Shown piece by piece: positions 16,274 to 25,900 of a stretch of 64,000 nt of DNA. A program made the translations under genes and the position numbers. The stretch's first letter is position 1. The number at the start of each line of letters is the position of its first letter. The DNA is from Lentzea sp033794685 (GTDB taxonomy: Bacteria; Actinomycetota; Actinomycetes; Mycobacteriales; Pseudonocardiaceae). A model generated the notes under the pieces. It made no database searches, was not told the origin of the DNA, and saw only the letters and a program-made list of their open reading frames with translations. Location: assembly GCA_033794685.1 (NCBI GenBank), contig JARAYZ010000007.1. One strand, 5' to 3'.

Positions 16274-17944
16274 GTGATGGTCGAACGGGTGGAGCACACC
16301 GCGCCCGCCGCCTGGGACGCGGAGTACGACGTGGTGGTGGCGGGCACCGGCGCGGCCGGACTGACCGCGGCCCTGGTCTCGGCGCGGGCCGGCCTGTCGG
16401 TTCTCGTGCTGGAGAAGACGGAACTGGTGGGTGGCACGTCGGCGGTGTCGGGGGGAACCCTGTGGATCGGGGCCAACCACCACATGCCGGAGGCGGGGGT
16501 GGACGACTCGGTCGAGGAGACCCGCGCCTACCTCGACGCCGTCTCCCGTGGTCTCGGCGACCCGGCGTTGCTCGACATGGTCGCCGAACACGGCCACCGG
16601 ATGATCGCCTTCCTGGAACGGGAGGAGGGGCTGCGGTTCGAGCCGTTCCCGTCGGTCGGCCCGACTCTCGACTACCGTTTCACCGCGCCGGGAGCCAAGC
16701 ACGGCGGGCGTTCGCTGACCCCCGAACCGTTCGAACTGTCCCGCTTGGGCGCCTGGGCCGGCTCGCTGCGCCAGGGCACCACCGCGGCCTGGGTCACCGA
16801 CAAGAAGGCGTTCTACCGGAACCGCGCCTATCTGAAGCGGCCGGAGGCGGGCAGTGCCCTGCGTCCCCTGGCCGACGGCGTGGTCGGCGCGGGAGCCGCG
16901 CTGGTCGGAGCGCTGCTCGCGTGCTGCCTCGAAGCCCGCGCGGACGTCAGGGTGAACAGCGGCCTGGAAGCACTCGTCGTCGTCTCCGGCGCGGTCACGG
17001 GCGTGCGCGCCGCGTCCGTCGGCCGGGTCCGCGCACGGCGGGGCGTGGTGCTCGCCACCGGCGGCTTCGAGTGGAACGAGGAACTCAAGCGCAAGCACCT
17101 CGACCGCCCGCTGACCCACCCGGTCAGCGCGCCGGTGGCCGACGGCGACGGACTGCTGGCCGGCCAGGCCGCCGGTGCCGACGTGCGCGGTCTCGCCGAC
17201 GCCTGGTGGACCCCGGCCATCGACCTCGGTGGCCACGAGTCCCCGCGCGGCGGCGGCACGAAACACATCATGTGCCGTGTCGAGCGCGGCCTGCCGCACG
17301 CGATCATCGTGAACGCGCACGGCCGCAGGTTCGCCAACGAGGCACTCAACTACTACGACCTGCCCGAGACCTTCGGCACGCACAGCAACGGCGCCCCCAA
17401 CCTGCCCGCGTGGCTGGTGCTGGACCAGTGCTTCCGCGACACCTACCCGTTGGTGGGCACGGCGTCCGACGGCCTCGCGGAACCCGACCCGTCCTGGCTC
17501 GTCCAGGCGGCGAGCCTGGAGGAACTGGCGGAGGCCATCGGCGTCCCCGCAGACGCCCTCGGCGAGACCGTGACGCGGTTCAACCACTTCGCCACCACGG
17601 GGGTCGACGAGGACTTCGGCCGGGGATCGACGAGCTGGGACCGGGAGTGGGGCGACCCCGGCCACGGCCCCAACCCTTCGTTGGGAACGCTGGAGAAGCC
17701 GCCGTTCTACGCCGTCCGCCTGCACCCCGGCGCCCTGGGCACCAAGGGTGGACTGCACGTCGACACCACGGCACGGGTCCTCTCGGCGGCGACCGGCGCT
17801 CCGGTGCCAGGCCTGTACGCCGTGGGCAACGTCGCGGCGGCGGCGGTCCCGTGGGGGTACGCGGGGCCGGGGGCAACCCTGGGACCGGCCCTCACCGCCG
17901 CCTACCTGGCCGCGCACCATCTGGCGGGCCGCACACCGGCCTGA
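16274..17944 (+). CDS. FAD-dependent oxidoreductase, 3-ketosteroid dehydrogenase/fumarate-reductase flavoprotein family
   Basis: The 556-residue protein has an N-terminal dinucleotide-binding fold (DVVVAGTGAAGLTAALVSA, then VLVLEKTELVGGTSAVSGG). Further family blocks are GVVLATGGFEWNEELKRK, IIVNAHGRRFANE and the C-terminal FAD-contact region GGLHVDTTARVL with GLYAVGNVAAAA and GPGATLGPALTAAY. These match the KstD/FrdA-like flavoproteins that dehydrogenate ketones or reduce enoate-like substrates. AGGAG lies 5 bases before the GTG at 16274, and an ATG follows immediately. The long antisense frames over this gene are codon-bias shadows. The substrate is unknown; co-transcription with an MFS transporter suggests catabolism of an imported compound. 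Confidence 0.85.
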   Translation: MMVERVEHTAPAAWDAEYDVVVAGTGAAGLTAALVSARAGLSVLVLEKTELVGGTSAVSGGTLWIGANHHMPEAGVDDSVEETRAYLDAVSRGLGDPALLDMVAEHGHRMIAFLEREEGLRFEPFPSVGPTLDYRFTAPGAKHGGRSLTPEPFELSRLGAWAGSLRQGTTAAWVTDKKAFYRNRAYLKRPEAGSALRPLADGVVGAGAALVGALLACCLEARADVRVNSGLEALVVVSGAVTGVRAASVGRVRARRGVVLATGGFEWNEELKRKHLDRPLTHPVSAPVADGDGLLAGQAAGADVRGLADAWWTPAIDLGGHESPRGGGTKHIMCRVERGLPHAIIVNAHGRRFANEALNYYDLPETFGTHSNGAPNLPAWLVLDQCFRDTYPLVGTASDGLAEPDPSWLVQAASLEELAEAIGVPADALGETVTRFNHFATTGVDEDFGRGSTSWDREWGDPGHGPNPSLGTLEKPPFYAVRLHPGALGTKGGLHVDTTARVLSAATGAPVPGLYAVGNVAAAAVPWGYAGPGATLGPALTAAYLAAHHLAGRTPA

Positions 17945-18012
17945 TCGTGCGGACGTCCTGACGCACGACGGCATCCCTCGACGAGATCGATGAACGTCCC
18001 CGAGCGCTTCGC

Positions 18013-18041
18013 CAGGCTTGCGGCCGCCGGCCGCAAGCCTG
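18013..18041. terminator. Strong hairpin terminator after the FAD oxidoreductase
   Basis: A perfect 13-bp stem, CAGGCTTGCGGCC (18013-18025) and GGCCGCAAGCCTG (18029-18041), with a 3-base loop, 68 bp after the oxidoreductase stop. There is no U-tract, as is usual in high-GC actinobacteria. It also coincides with the truncated 3' end of the small gene fragment on the other strand. Confidence 0.7.
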
Positions 18042-18170
18042 AACGCGGATCAGGTTGGCTCGCTCGGCAGCTTCACAGAGCAGCGAAACGAGCAACGGGA
18101 AGAACTCTCGACCAACCAAGGCATCGGCATCGCTCAGTGGCGACAACAGGCCGCCCACCATCACTTTCAC
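18042..18170 (-). pseudogene. 5' fragment of an unknown gene
   Basis: The GTG at 18170 has AGGAG six bases upstream. The frame reads VKVMVGGLLSPLSDADALVG and REFFPLLVSLLCEAAERANL with good codon use. Coding quality ends abruptly at the hairpin at 18013-18041. It is a gene start cut off by rearrangement. No family is recognised. Confidence 0.35.
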
Positions 18171-18279
18171 ATCCCGCTCCTGATATGCCCCACCAGGCAA
18201 CTCTACCGTTTTGCCAGCCCATCACTTGTTTCCTTCGTAACCCGACACCGCATCGACACCGTCAGGTCGGTTCTTCGCC

Positions 18280-18582
18280 TTGGCCGCCGTGTCATGTGTC
18301 TTGTCCGCCGCCGTGCCGTTGGCGATATCTGGTCTGGACCTCGACACTCACGCTGAAGCCACCGAGGTGCGCCGAACCGCGTTCGCCCGCTGCGAGAACG
18401 TGGACATCTCCGTCGAGTTCACCGGTCCTGCCCCCGCGTCGGCGTGGTGGTGCGTCTGGGCGGACCAGTTCGAGGGGGAACCGGTCCATGAGGAACGGGT
18501 GTTGGTCCAGAACGGCTTCATCCGTAAATACCTGCCGTCTATTGAGAACACAGTCGTCGGCTTCCGATGGCGCTGGTCCTGA
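18280..18582 (+). CDS. Hypothetical secreted or membrane-anchored protein, possibly 5'-truncated
   Basis: The plus strand has clear coding bias: NVDISVEFTGPAPASAWWCV, then DQFEGEPVHEERVLVQNGFI and YLPSIENTVVGFRWRW. Upstream in the same frame is a signal-peptide-like stretch (FFALAAVSCVLSAAVPLAIS) but no good start: TTG at 18280, GTG at 18289, and a stop not far upstream. It converges with the minus-strand pseudogene and may be a broken secreted-protein gene. Confidence 0.45.
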   Translation: MAAVSCVLSAAVPLAISGLDLDTHAEATEVRRTAFARCENVDISVEFTGPAPASAWWCVWADQFEGEPVHEERVLVQNGFIRKYLPSIENTVVGFRWRWS

Positions 18583-19095
18583 AACGCGGCACGCCGCGAA
18601 GGCTCCGTCCCACAACAACTTCGAATACCGACTCCGCACATTCCGCCGCCCCGCCACGGCGTGCAGCGAGTACGTCTGATCCTCGACTGTGCCAGCCGCG
18701 CCTGCCTTGGTCTCGACATCCAGCTTGCCGCCGGTGCAGAGCATCGGCGGCAGCCGCTCCGACACCTCTTCGCTCGCGTAGGCAACGATGCCCACGCTGA
18801 GCGCCTTGCCTCCGCTCGAAACGAAGACATGGCGGCCGTTGGTCTCGACGGAGTTCACCTCCGAGACCACGAACCCTTGGTAATAGCTGCGAGCGGTTCG
18901 GGCTTCAGCAGGTCAGGACAACCCGACTTGACCTTGTAGGTGAGGCCGGCGGGCACGGCGGTGCCATACGCAGCTGCACTACCGGGGCCAACGTCGTGGC
19001 TGGTGCGGCCGCCGTTGCGATCCTTGTTGAGCGCGGACGCCCAGCGCTGCGTGCAGATGCGGATCACCAGCGCGGCTGTTCCAATGATCTGTTGC
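18583..19095 (-). pseudogene. Frameshifted unknown gene, truncated at both ends
   Basis: The minus strand shows two well-biased segments. The upstream one reads RICTQRWASALNKDRNGGRT to LLKPEPLAAITKG; the downstream one reads SEVNSVETNGRHVFVSSGGK to SKLLWDGAFAAC. They are in different frames with a shift around 18880. The downstream segment loses coding character near 18590, where the convergent gene ends, and the upstream one near 19095, where the NB-ARC pseudogene begins on the plus strand. Identity unknown. Confidence 0.4.
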
Positions 19096-19108
19096 GGCTT
19101 CCGATCGA

Positions 19109-20123
19109 CTCGCCGACCGCTTTCCTGACGGCTGCCTGGCACTCGACCTGCGCGGAGTCGACGAGCAACCGGTCGCCGCCGCCACTGCGCTGGAAAGGAT
19201 GTTGACCGCGCTCGGCGTGATCCCCGACCGGCTGCCTGCCAAACTCACCGAACGTGCGTCGCTCCTCCGGACGCTGCTGCGGGATCGGCGAATGCTTGTG
19301 CTGTTGGACAATGCCGCCGACGAGGAGCAGGTGCGGCCGCTGATCTGCACCGACGAGCACGGCTTGACGATCGTGACCTGTCGGCGTGTGTTGGCGGGGC
19401 TCGAGAACACGCGCAGGCTCACACTGAACGTCCTGCCAGAAGAAGACTCGGAGGAGTTACTGGCATCCATCGTCGGCACAGAGGTCGTGCGCGCAGATCC
19501 TACGGCAGCCCGCGAAATCGTAACGCTGTGCGGAAACCTACCGCTCGCGCTGCGGATCGTCGGCAACCGCCTCGCTACCAGGCGAACGTGGTCTCTCACG
19601 TACCTGGTGCGGCAACTGCGCAACGAACGGGTGCGTCTGGACTCGTTGTCTGTGGGGGACCTGCACCTGCGGTCGGCGTTCGAGGTGTCGCTGCCCAGGC
19701 TGACCCCCGCTTGCGCAGCGCGTATTCCGGCGTCTTGCGCTCATACCCGGTGCGACCCTTGGCCCTGACCTCGCCGCTGTCGCGGCAGACGTGTCACCAC
19801 TGGAGATCGGCGCGGCGCTGCACGAACAGGTGAGCGCGTCACTGCTGACAGTGACGCCTGAACCGCAACGCCTGCAGTTCCATGACCTGATCAGACTCTT
19901 CGCCCGCGAGTGCCTCGCGCAGGACCAGAAGGCTGACCAGATGCGCAAGGCTTTGTACGTCCACGTCCTGGGCGTTGGCATTGCGGCTGGCCAGTGGTTC
20001 TTCCCGACTGTCAACCCGACGCCTGCCGACAGCCCGTTCGTTTCGCAACACGAAGCAGCGGCATGGCTCGATCGAGAGACAACCACTGAAATGACCGGAC
20101 TCACAGTGCCACCAAGGCGGTGA
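19109..20123 (+). pseudogene. Truncated, frameshifted copy of an XRE/NB-ARC/TPR regulator
   Basis: Translation starts abruptly at LADRFPDGCLALDLRGVDEQ and follows the intact regulator at 39654-41918 block by block. Counterpart blocks are ERMLTALGV, MLVLLDNAADEEQV, RRVLAGLENTRRL, VTLCGNLPLALRIVGNRLAT, LRSAFEVSLPRL, FHDLIRLFAREC and HEAAAWLDRETT. The HTH and P-loop at the N-terminus and the TPR tail are missing. Near 19718 a one-base change shifts the frame; the correct continuation (RVFRRLALIPGATLGPDLAA) is in the next frame. The lesions make a functional product impossible. Confidence 0.8.
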
Positions 20124-20415
20124 GTAGCGGAACGGATTCCGGCACGGATAACCAACCGCTTCCCCCATATCCAGGACTACGAACGACTACACCACTACGA
20201 GGCAATGATTCGATGGCGGATGGCCCTGCCCACATAAACGCATGGCGAATCACAAAACCTTAGTCCAGAAGCAGACGCATAGACCTGCGCCCAGCCGCAT
20301 GAATACCGACGACGCGAATCCACGCAGCCTGATCAACCATCGCGAGGAGCACCAAAAGACGATCTGCGCCACTATCTCAGCGAACAGGGCCGTTTCCTGC
20401 CTGCAGCACCAACCT

Positions 20416-20619
20416 TCACGACCGTTTCCGCACAAGGCCGCCGAGCATCTCCACTATGGTCGCCGTCGCGACCACGGCGGGGACGGAAAGCAGCAGCCCG
20501 CTCCATCCAAGGATTGCGACCGTAGCGAACGCCGGGATTGTTGCCACCGCAATCAGCAGAGCGACCCGGCAAATAAGTTCGCCAACGGATCGGTCGGCCG
20601 AGCCCTCTGCGCTCAACAT
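20416..20619 (-). CDS. Small membrane protein
   Basis: A 67-residue protein with a strong GGAGG ribosome site 7 bases before the ATG at 20619. A hydrophilic N-terminus (LSAEGSADRSVGE) leads into two helices (LICRVALLIAVATIPAFATV and GWSGLLLSVPAVVATATIVE) and a basic tail (RKRS). The layout suggests a holin-like or small hypothetical membrane protein. The 325 bp upstream (20620-20944) holds no other supportable gene. Confidence 0.55.
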   Translation of the reverse strand: MLSAEGSADRSVGELICRVALLIAVATIPAFATVAILGWSGLLLSVPAVVATATIVEMLGGLVRKRS

Positions 20620-20944
20620 CGCTCATCCTCCACGAAAATTTCTCACACAGGGATCTCACCCTAACCACGATCGAGCCAGTTTTGACGAAAAACTACCCGA
20701 TCGCACCAGCAATAATGCCCGGACGAACCACTCAAGCGATTAACACAGAAAAATGTGCGCGAATGTGCCCTTGCAAGCCGCGACGCCGAATCGATATTCT
20801 TGACGCGTTCGCAGCTCAGGCACTCGCCTCTTCCAAACAGTGCCTCGAGCCTTCCTGGAGACCGGTCGCTACGAACCCCCTCCCCCGACCGTGGCGACCG
20901 GTCTCGCTTCACGGAAGTCGCCGGAGATAGCCACAAGATGGCCA

Positions 20945-21023
20945 ACAGTGCGAACCGCCTGCGCAGGATGACGATCGCCGGGCACATTGGACGTTCGGCC
21001 CTGATCGCAATCGCGATCTTCAA
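20945..21023 (-). pseudogene. Possible start of a MalG-type sugar permease (relic)
   Basis: The minus strand reads VILRRRFALLAILWLSPATS, resembling the first membrane helix of the second permease of sugar ABC transporters. It lies directly downstream of the MalF-type relic, where such a gene is expected. The similarity is short and the rest is lost, so this is an inference from position. Confidence 0.25.
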
Positions 21024-21047
21024 CTTGCTGCCGCTTTCGGCAACAAG

Positions 21048-21752
21048 TCAGAACCAGATCCTCCTGCTGCGGCTACTCCTTCCGGATCGCCATGTCCAGC
21101 CTCGTTGCCACGCCATAGAGGCCGCGACGACTGCCGCGCTGACGACAAGCCACGCCCCTCGATGTTGAGCACCGACCGCCAGCACATTCGCCTCCTTCTG
21201 CACCGAACCCGAAGCGATCAGCTCGAAGATCTTCAACAGATTGATCAACAGTGTCATGAACACGGTGAGCAGCACCGGGTCCAGCAGCGGCACGATATCG
21301 CGCTTGAACACTTGCCACTCCGTCGCCCCGAGGCGATGAACGTGATCGCGAATCCGGTCATGATCCAGTTTCACGAAGAGATGACTACCGGCGTGATCAG
21401 CGCAGGCCCGATCAGGACAAACCTCGAACGGTAGCGCGAAGTCATCTGCCGGCAACCGCACCGAGTACTGGCCGGAAGCCAGGCCCGAAGCGGTGAATAG
21501 GCCGTCGTCACCGGTCATCACCTTTACCACGATCTCGCCGCCGCGCAGCAGATCGACGGTCAGCCCTGGCAGATCCCGTTCAGCTGGGTCGTTCTGCCCG
21601 GCACAACCTCCTGCAGACACGTCCGGCCAGACCGCACCACTCACTTCGCTCAAGCCAGCCTGCGGCTGTGGCAACGCCCGTGCGTGCTCCAGCACGTCCT
21701 TGACCGAGAACCGGACAATCGGTGCGAGAAGCGCACTGCCCGGCGAGACCAA
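21048..21752 (-). pseudogene. MalF-type sugar ABC permease relic with internal deletion
   Basis: Two diagnostic parts survive in one 234-residue frame. The first is a small beta-rich insert (GLTVDLLRGGEIVVKVMTGD, then LFTASGLASGQYSVRLPADD), as found near the N-terminus of one group of actinobacterial sugar permeases. The second is the EAA-loop region (GATEWQVFKRDIVPLLDPVL, then LTVFMTLLINLLKIFELI). The membrane helices that should lie between them are missing, so an internal deletion fused the two. The 3' end also reads into unrelated sequence. The region upstream (21753-22165) has only scattered decayed coding. Confidence 0.5.
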
Positions 21753-22165
21753 TGCGAGCGAACCTCGCCTCGGGCGGGCTCAAACCCGGTACGCAGGCGA
21801 GCGCCAGGACAAGTCGACGGTGCAGCGAACATATCGCTGCACCCAGCTGTCCCTGGACATCCTCGAACGATTCATTGCCAACCAACTGCGCCTGATCGGC
21901 GACGAGCCGCCGGTGCTGCGGTCGCGGAGCCGCTGCGCCAGGCAACGACCCCTCAAGGTTGACAGCACACAAGCTCGGTCTTCCTCGTACACCCTCAGCA
22001 GTCCGCGGCCCCAGGACATGCCTTCCCACCTGCCCGAATGCCTAAGTTTCGGATTTTAGAAACTCTGGAGACCCAAGGCGCATGGTGATGGGGTGAACGT
22101 CACCACCAGAGCCGAACCCGACTGGCCAGCAACCTCGCCGGGCCGGTTCCGCCGATCCGGAAGGT

Positions 22166-22351
22166 GTGAGCACGATGGACCATCCGTCTTCTGACAACGA
22201 GTGGGAAGCTCGAATCGCTCGTTGGCGCCGAACTGCCGCAGCCACGATGTCCGATCACTGCTGCCTTCCTCCCCGCGACGTGTGCGACGAGTGCGGAGAC
22301 GAATGGCCCTGCTCACCGGCCCGAGCTGCCGAACTGGTACTTGAACTCTGA
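22166..22351 (+). CDS. Small Cys-rich hypothetical protein
   Basis: The 61-residue product has two Cys clusters (HCCLPPRDVCDECGDEWPC), which could bind zinc, and an N-terminal helix (NEWEARIARWRRTAAATM). A GGAAGG sequence precedes the GTG at 22166; the ATG at 22175 is an alternative. It ends 13 bp before the SsgA-like gene, so the two are likely co-transcribed. No named family is recognised. Confidence 0.55.
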   Translation: MSTMDHPSSDNEWEARIARWRRTAAATMSDHCCLPPRDVCDECGDEWPCSPARAAELVLEL

Positions 22352-22364
22352 CGAACGGCGTCTC

Positions 22365-22766
22365 ATGGACAAAACTTGCACCCATCGCGCGGAGTTCACG
22401 CTCCTGGACGAACACGGTGGCGCCAGACCGATCACCGTCGACATGGCCTACCGTGCGAGCGACCCCTTCGCGGTCGAGCTCACGTTGACGCTTCAGCGGC
22501 TGCGACCAGTGAAGTGGCTGGTCGCACGGTCACTGCTCACTGAAGGCATGCTCGAACCAGCAGGAGCCGGTGACTTCCGGCTGCAACCGCTATCGCGTGG
22601 GATCATCTCCGTCGAGCTGCTACCACCCAACGGGCACGCATTGCTTCACGCGCGCGCCGAGGATCTTCTTCTTTTCCTGGCCAAGACGTACGCCCTGGTC
22701 CGCCCCGGCTCCGAACAGGTAGACATCGACGAACTAATCATCAACCTGGTGAACAGCCAACAATAG
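22365..22766 (+). CDS. SsgA-family sporulation/cell-division regulator
   Basis: A 133-residue protein of the usual SALP length. It follows the family pattern: an N-terminal strand region (CTHRAEFTLLDEHGGARPIT), then MAYRASDPFAVELTLTL, VKWLVARSLLTEGMLEPAG, ISVELLPPNGHALLHARAED and LLLFLAKTYALVRPGSEQVD. SsgA-like proteins act in septum placement and spore maturation in filamentous actinomycetes, for example SsgB recruiting FtsZ. This copy is an accessory paralogue rather than clearly SsgB. The ATG at 22365 gives the family's normal start; an earlier TTG would overlap the upstream gene. Confidence 0.85.
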   Translation: MDKTCTHRAEFTLLDEHGGARPITVDMAYRASDPFAVELTLTLQRLRPVKWLVARSLLTEGMLEPAGAGDFRLQPLSRGIISVELLPPNGHALLHARAEDLLLFLAKTYALVRPGSEQVDIDELIINLVNSQQ

Positions 22767-22930
22767 TTTCGGCCCGAGAGAACCGGCCATGTCCATTCTT
22801 GACTGTTCGGGCAATGTTCGTGTTCATCTGATCACGGACACCTGATTCGCGCAGAACAGCGGGCTAGCGTCTCAACACGTGGCTATCTCCAGTGGGCGTC
22901 ACTGGAGGCGCTGCTTCAGGTGAGGAACAG

Positions 22931-25900
22931 GTGTCGGGCCAGACGGGCCTGGACGCCAAGCTCTCCCCCGGCGAGGTGTTGACACGCGTGGCGCATCTGT
23001 CGATCAAGCTGCTCGGGCCGGTACGAGCGTTCAGGGACAACGAGCCAGTCGACCTCGGCGCCCCTCGGATGCGCGCGATGCTCTCACTGCTTGCAGCACG
23101 CGCGGAGCAGGTGGTGTCACGCAACGAGATCATTGACGGGTTGTGGGGCGACACCGCTCCTGCCAGTGTCGACAGCGCGATCTACACCTACGTGTCGTCG
23201 CTGCGCAGAGTGCTCGAACCGGACCGCACCCGGCGTTCCGACCCAACTGTGCTGGCTTCTGCTGGTTCGGGCTATGCCCTCCGAATCGATCGAAACGATA
23301 TCGACGCGCATCGATTCGAAACATCCGTCGACAGCGCGTACCGCATGGAGGCGAACGGCGCGCTCGCCGAACTGGACAGGGCTTTGGCCTTGTGGGAAGG
23401 CGAACCGCTCGACGGCATCGCGTGCCCGTTCGCCGATGTCTACCGCGTCCATCTGCTTGACCTGCGGCTCGCGGCCCGGCAGAAGCGGGCTGAGCTCATG
23501 CTCGACGCGGGGTTGGCCGAGCACGCTGTGCCCGACCTCGACATGCTCGTGCGCGAACACCCGGCACGCGAGGACATCACGGCGCTGTTCATGACCGCGC
23601 TGTACCAACTGGACAGGCGTGACGAGGCGTTGGCGACGTTCGCGCAAGCACGGTCGCACCTCGTCGAAGAGCTCGGAATCGAGCCAGGGGCGGAACTCAC
23701 CAGCCTCTACGAACGGATTCGCTCCGAAAACGGCCTTCCACCGCCACGGCAGTCCACCGAAATCGCTGCGACGAGGCCGATGCTCGTCGGCAGGGCCACG
23801 GAGGTCCGACCGGTGCTGGACGCGATGGAGAGGTTGCGCGGCGGACGGGGTGGATGCGTCTGGCTCGATGGGGAACCCGGCATCGGTAAGACGGCTCTCC
23901 TGACCTCCGCTACCGACATCGCTGGGATTCGTGTGCTGTCGGCGACCGGCGACGAACTGGGGCACCGCTTCGCGTTCCGCTTGATCCTGCGGTGTCTCGG
24001 AGTGAGCGCCACATCGACCGATCCACGTTGCGTCGCGGCAGCACGGGACCTGGACACCCTCCACAACGTTCCTTCTCCTGGCGGCGCCTCCGACGCCGAA
24101 CTCGTGGCCGTCGATCGCCTCGTCGATCTCGTCGACCAACTCTGCGCGGATCAGCCACTCGCCTTGGTGATCGACGACGTGCACTGGGCCGACGAGGCCA
24201 GCGTGCTGGTGTTGCACCGCCTTGTGCGGCTGACCGGGCAACGGCCAATACTGTTGTTGTGTGCCTCAAGGCTCGTTCACGGGGAACGGCTGTGCATCCG
24301 GCTGCGCCGTGCGTTCACTGCCGCCGGCGGCGATCACATCACTCTCGGCCCACTCTCGCCTGACGCCATTGCGGAACTCGCGAGCGGAATCGCGGGAACG
24401 GAAGGCATGGGGCTGGGCCGAGCGATCACCCTCGCCGGAGGTAACCCCCACTACCTCGAAGAGGTGGTCCGGTGCCTGCTTGCCGACCCCACCTGGGCAG
24501 GGGTTCGCGGCGGCGAGATCGCCCGCGATGCGCCGATCCGGCTGCCCCAGTCCTTGACGGCCTCCCTCACCAGACACCTCGACACGCTCTCACCGGGCAC
24601 CGTTGAGGTCCTCCGCCACGCGTCTCTTCTGGGGGCGGAGTTCTCCATCAAGGAAGCAGCCCTGGTGATGACCCGCCCGATGAGCACCCTGATGGAGGCG
24701 ATCGACGAGGCCTGTGCAGTGGGTTTGCTGACGAGCGCGGGAATCAATCTCGCCTTCCGGCATCCGATCGTCCAGCTGTGTCTGCGCGAGTCGACGCCGT
24801 CATCGGTGCGAGAGGCCATGCATCACGACGCGGCGACCGCCCTGCTGCGGATGGGCGCACCACCTCACAAGATCGCCAGCCACATCGTCGCGACTACCAC
24901 GATGCCGAACGTGGTGGTGGTCCCGTGGCTCATGAGGAACGCGGAGAAACTGCTCGAATGCTCAGCTGAGGTGCTCGCCGAACTGCTGACGAGGCTACTT
25001 GCCAGTGCGGCTCTCGAGGGTGGCGAACGGGAGAGCTTCACGCTGGTGCTCGCGCGAGCCTTGTTCCAGCTCGGCCGCCCCGCCGGAGATGCCGCCCAGC
25101 AAGTACTCGCCCGCACCCATGACGCTGCCCTCACAGTCGAGATGCTGTGGGTGCTCGCCCAGGAACGTCACCATGACGGCGACCTCGATGCCGCGACCGG
25201 TCTCATCACGGAGGCCTTCGACGAGGCGGATCAGACAACATCCTGGCCGGCGTTGCTCCATGCCAAGAAGGCCACGATCGCGGCCGACGCCGGCGATCTT
25301 CCCGTCGCGCTCGACTCGGCCGCCTCCGCGATCCAGCACGCCTCCGACGACCGTGCGACCGTCTTCGCCGAGCACGCGATGTGGTGTGTTCGCACAGTCC
25401 AGCGCGACCACCTGACGTCGCTGTCCCACATCGAACGGGCCCTGGCCGCCGCAGATCGACTCGGCAACGCGAACCACCTGAAGGCCGGTCTCGCGGAGAG
25501 TCAACGGTTCTCCCTGCTCAACCTCGAACGTGATCCTGGTGCCGCAGACATCGTCCATGACTACCAGACTGGTCGCTGGCGTCGCGTGTTCGACTTCGCG
25601 GACACCTCGTCCGGTTCACTCGAGCTGAGGGCGCCGGGATTCACAGTGACACCGCACGCAATGGCGTCCATCATCTCCGTGCGGCGCAACGATCACGCTG
25701 CCGCCTTGCACCATTTGAACATCGCGACCGCGCGGGGGCCGAGATCGGCGGCCGTCTTGGAACACCACGGCATCCCCACGGTGGCCCTGGCTCTTGTGCA
25801 CGAACTCGAGGGCAGCAAGGAGGACGCGCTCACCACGCTGCGGTCCCTTCTCGACCAGGAGGAGACGCCGGTCGCCCGCGCGCAGTGGCTGCCGCTCGTT

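Noticed and set aside
14390..16485. Long antisense ORFs (up to 522 aa) opposite the permease and MFS genes
   Set aside because: They are low-complexity Arg/Ala/Pro shadows of high-GC coding DNA, while the plus-strand frames encode recognisable transporters.
16025..17974. 649-aa minus-strand ORF opposite the FAD oxidoreductase
   Set aside because: It has no recognisable motifs. The plus strand carries complete flavoprotein signatures with a ribosome site.
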